From contig JAAZEM010000050.1 of NCBI GenBank assembly GCA_012512265.1, positions 1 to 41,777 of the forward strand: DNA of 41,777 nt, given 5' to 3'. Below, in pieces: positions 40,704 to 41,777 of this stretch (positions are counted from its first letter, which is position 1; every line of letters begins with the position of its first letter). The notes beneath the pieces were generated by a model. It made no database searches and had not been told where the DNA came from. It saw nothing but the letters and a program-made list of their open reading frames with translations. The position numbers were made by a program, and so were the translations under genes. The stretch comes from Armatimonadota bacterium. GTDB lineage: Bacteria > Armatimonadota > JAAZEB01.

Positions 40704-41555
40704 ATGGCGGACGATCTCTCCAGGGCAATCGAAGTCACCGATCCGGGCGGGAAGCAGCCCCGAAGCCGGTCTCGCACCGAAAGGCCGGCGAATGCATCCC
40801 AACGGAAGCGAAAATGGGTGCTTAGCCCCACGCGGATCTGCACCTATCTCGAGTGCCCGCGGAAATACCGTTACATCTACATCGATAAGCTTCCGCGCTA
40901 TTTCGGCGCGCGCGCCTACTTCAGCTTCGGTAGCTCGCTTCATCGGGCGTTGCAGGAGTACCACGAAGCGGGTGGCGCCCAGACACAGAACGCCGAGGCG
41001 CTCATCTCCCGCCTGGAGCAAAACTGGATTGGCGCCGGCTACGAAAGCGCGGAGGATGAGCGCGCTCGCCTCTTGCAAGGCCGGGAGATTTTGGCCGCCT
41101 ACCACGAGAGCGCGGCCACTCAGGAGGGCGTCACGCTCTACACCGAGAAGCTGCTCCGCATCGACATGGGCGATTACGCGCTCACCGGTCGTATCGACCG
41201 CCTCGACTCGCTTCCCGATGGCGGCCTTGAGGTCATCGATTATAAGAGCGGCGAGCGCTTGCCCACGTCGGAGGAGGTGGCCGATGACCTGCCCCTAGCG
41301 ATCTACCAGCTTCTGTGCGTGCGCACCTTCGAGTGCCCGCGCGTAAAGGCGAGCATTTACCACCTGCGTACCGGAAGCAAGGTTTCCACCGTACGCACCG
41401 CCCAGGAGGTGGAGCCAGTCGCCGAAGGGATCCACGCGCTCTACGCGCGGATGCGCGCCGAGGAGCGGTATGACCCCATCGTGGGCGATCATTGCAGCCA
41501 TTGCGACTTTCTCGACCGCTGCCGGAGGCAAGGATGGGATTCCTCGAGACTCTGA
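40704..41555 (+). CDS. RecB/Cas4-like iron-sulfur PD-(D/E)XK nuclease
   Basis: 283 residues. A basic, disordered N-terminus (to about 36) precedes LSPTRICTYLECPRKYRY, the typical opening of this family, with Cys51. The nuclease core has GSSLHRALQEYH (His80), GRIDRLD (Asp165) and VIDYKSG (Asp179, Lys181), the metal-binding PD-(D/E)XK residues. The end has C264-x2-C267-x5-C273, which with Cys51 makes the four-cysteine [4Fe-4S] site of AddB/Cas4-type nucleases. No helicase or CRISPR gene is near, so it is a stand-alone DNA-processing enzyme of unknown pathway. The frame is open 34 codons upstream of ATG 40704, but that part contains the promoter; the start fits a leaderless transcript. The stop overlaps the next gene by 22 bases. 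Confidence 0.9.
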   Translation: MADDLSRAIEVTDPGGKQPRSRSRTERPANASQRKRKWVLSPTRICTYLECPRKYRYIYIDKLPRYFGARAYFSFGSSLHRALQEYHEAGGAQTQNAEALISRLEQNWIGAGYESAEDERARLLQGREILAAYHESAATQEGVTLYTEKLLRIDMGDYALTGRIDRLDSLPDGGLEVIDYKSGERLPTSEEVADDLPLAIYQLLCVRTFECPRVKASIYHLRTGSKVSTVRTAQEVEPVAEGIHALYARMRAEERYDPIVGDHCSHCDFLDRCRRQGWDSSRL

Positions 41556-41777
41556 AACAGTTCGTCTCCTCTTTGCACGAGACGCCCGATGGCCCCATGC
41601 TCGCCGTGGCGAGGCTGCTTGTCGTCTACATCTTGCTCCGCTACTTCTTAAACAACATTGTGGGCCGCGTGATCGTCCCATTAGTAGCAAAGGAGTTCGC
41701 GCGAGACCGGAAGGAGCGGGCAGCCCGGGTCAAAACGTTGGCGGGCGTGATCCGCAGCACGGGCAACTATCTGCTCA
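41534..41777 (+). CDS. MscS-like mechanosensitive channel, N-terminal fragment (3' end outside window)
   Basis: An open frame from ATG 41534 runs to the window end (81 residues). It begins MGFLETLKQFVSSLHETPDG, has a hydrophobic span (MLAVARLLVVYILLRYFL), a short amphipathic stretch, and then ERAARVKTLAGVIRSTGNYLL. That last segment resembles the RxxTL-xx-xxR region just before the pore helices of MscS-family channels. The start lies inside the nuclease gene, 22 bases before its stop, with GGAGG a few bases upstream, so the two are translated from one message. The family call rests on a short fragment; another membrane protein with the same motif is possible. Confidence 0.65.
   Translation, partial: MGFLETLKQFVSSLHETPDGPMLAVARLLVVYILLRYFLNNIVGRVIVPLVAKEFARDRKERAARVKTLAGVIRSTGNYLL

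Noticed and set aside
39895..40728. Minus-strand open frame of 277 codons across the thioredoxin gene
   Set aside because: Antisense to thioredoxin and its promoter, with no domain and no start signal.
40669..41555. Cas4-like nuclease as evidence of a CRISPR system
   Set aside because: No repeat-spacer array and no cas1, cas2 or effector gene is visible in the window; the family also includes AddB-like and stand-alone nucleases.

Overview
The window is a high-GC bacterial chromosome segment with dense genes, many GTG/TTG starts and no tRNA, rRNA, phage, IS or CRISPR signature that I can see. Three traits together suggest a diderm lineage of the Terrabacteria, most simply Armatimonadota. It has a steA-steB pair (known from Actinobacteria and relatives), a POTRA/beta-barrel outer-membrane protein, and many Gfo/Idh oxidoreductases and unusual glycosidases. 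This assignment is inference from gene content, not a database match.

Region 1 (1-4824) is housekeeping: the 3' end of a SteA-like division protein, SteB/MctB-like protein, a small BON protein converging on it, and an hsp20-lon stress operon on the minus strand with a good sigma-70-type promoter and a structured leader. Region 2 (5203-10714) has two Gfo/Idh oxidoreductases on the minus strand, then a plus-strand pair in which a BepA-like M48 metalloprotease is translationally coupled (TGATG) to a compact two-POTRA Omp85 protein. Region 3 (10774-18075) is a minus-strand operon from one near-consensus promoter: a roughly 17-span membrane protein of unknown function, a 1616-residue membrane-anchored alpha-2-macroglobulin with intact thioester motif, and a VanW-domain protein, all with overlapping reading frames.

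Region 4 (18445-33268) looks like a carbohydrate-utilisation locus: a GH4 glycosidase, a BNR/sialidase-like protein, an IclR regulator with its own promoter and a possible operator, two tandem corrinoid-reductase-superfamily (QueG/RdhA-like) iron-sulfur proteins, a glycosidase-like TIM barrel fused to a GNAT acetyltransferase, a sugar isomerase/epimerase, a third Gfo/Idh protein, and a 1303-residue secreted protein with a CBM9-like domain and a TIM barrel. An attractive reading is that secreted and cytoplasmic glycosidases release unusual sugars, dehydrogenases and the isomerase process them, and the iron-sulfur pair performs an unknown reductive step. That last part is speculation.

Region 5 (33481-39633) has an orphan NarL/LuxR-type response regulator and two paralogous secreted GH113-like hydrolases with FN3 and carbohydrate-binding modules, each followed by a strong hairpin. 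Region 6 (40255-41777) has a thioredoxin with Arg before the CGPC motif, a Cas4/AddB-like iron-sulfur PD-(D/E)XK nuclease that appears to be transcribed as a leaderless mRNA, and the start of an overlapping MscS-like channel gene cut by the window end.

The best candidates for something undescribed are the polytopic protein/A2M/VanW operon, the paired corrinoid-reductase-like proteins inside a glycan locus, and the glycosidase-GNAT fusion.
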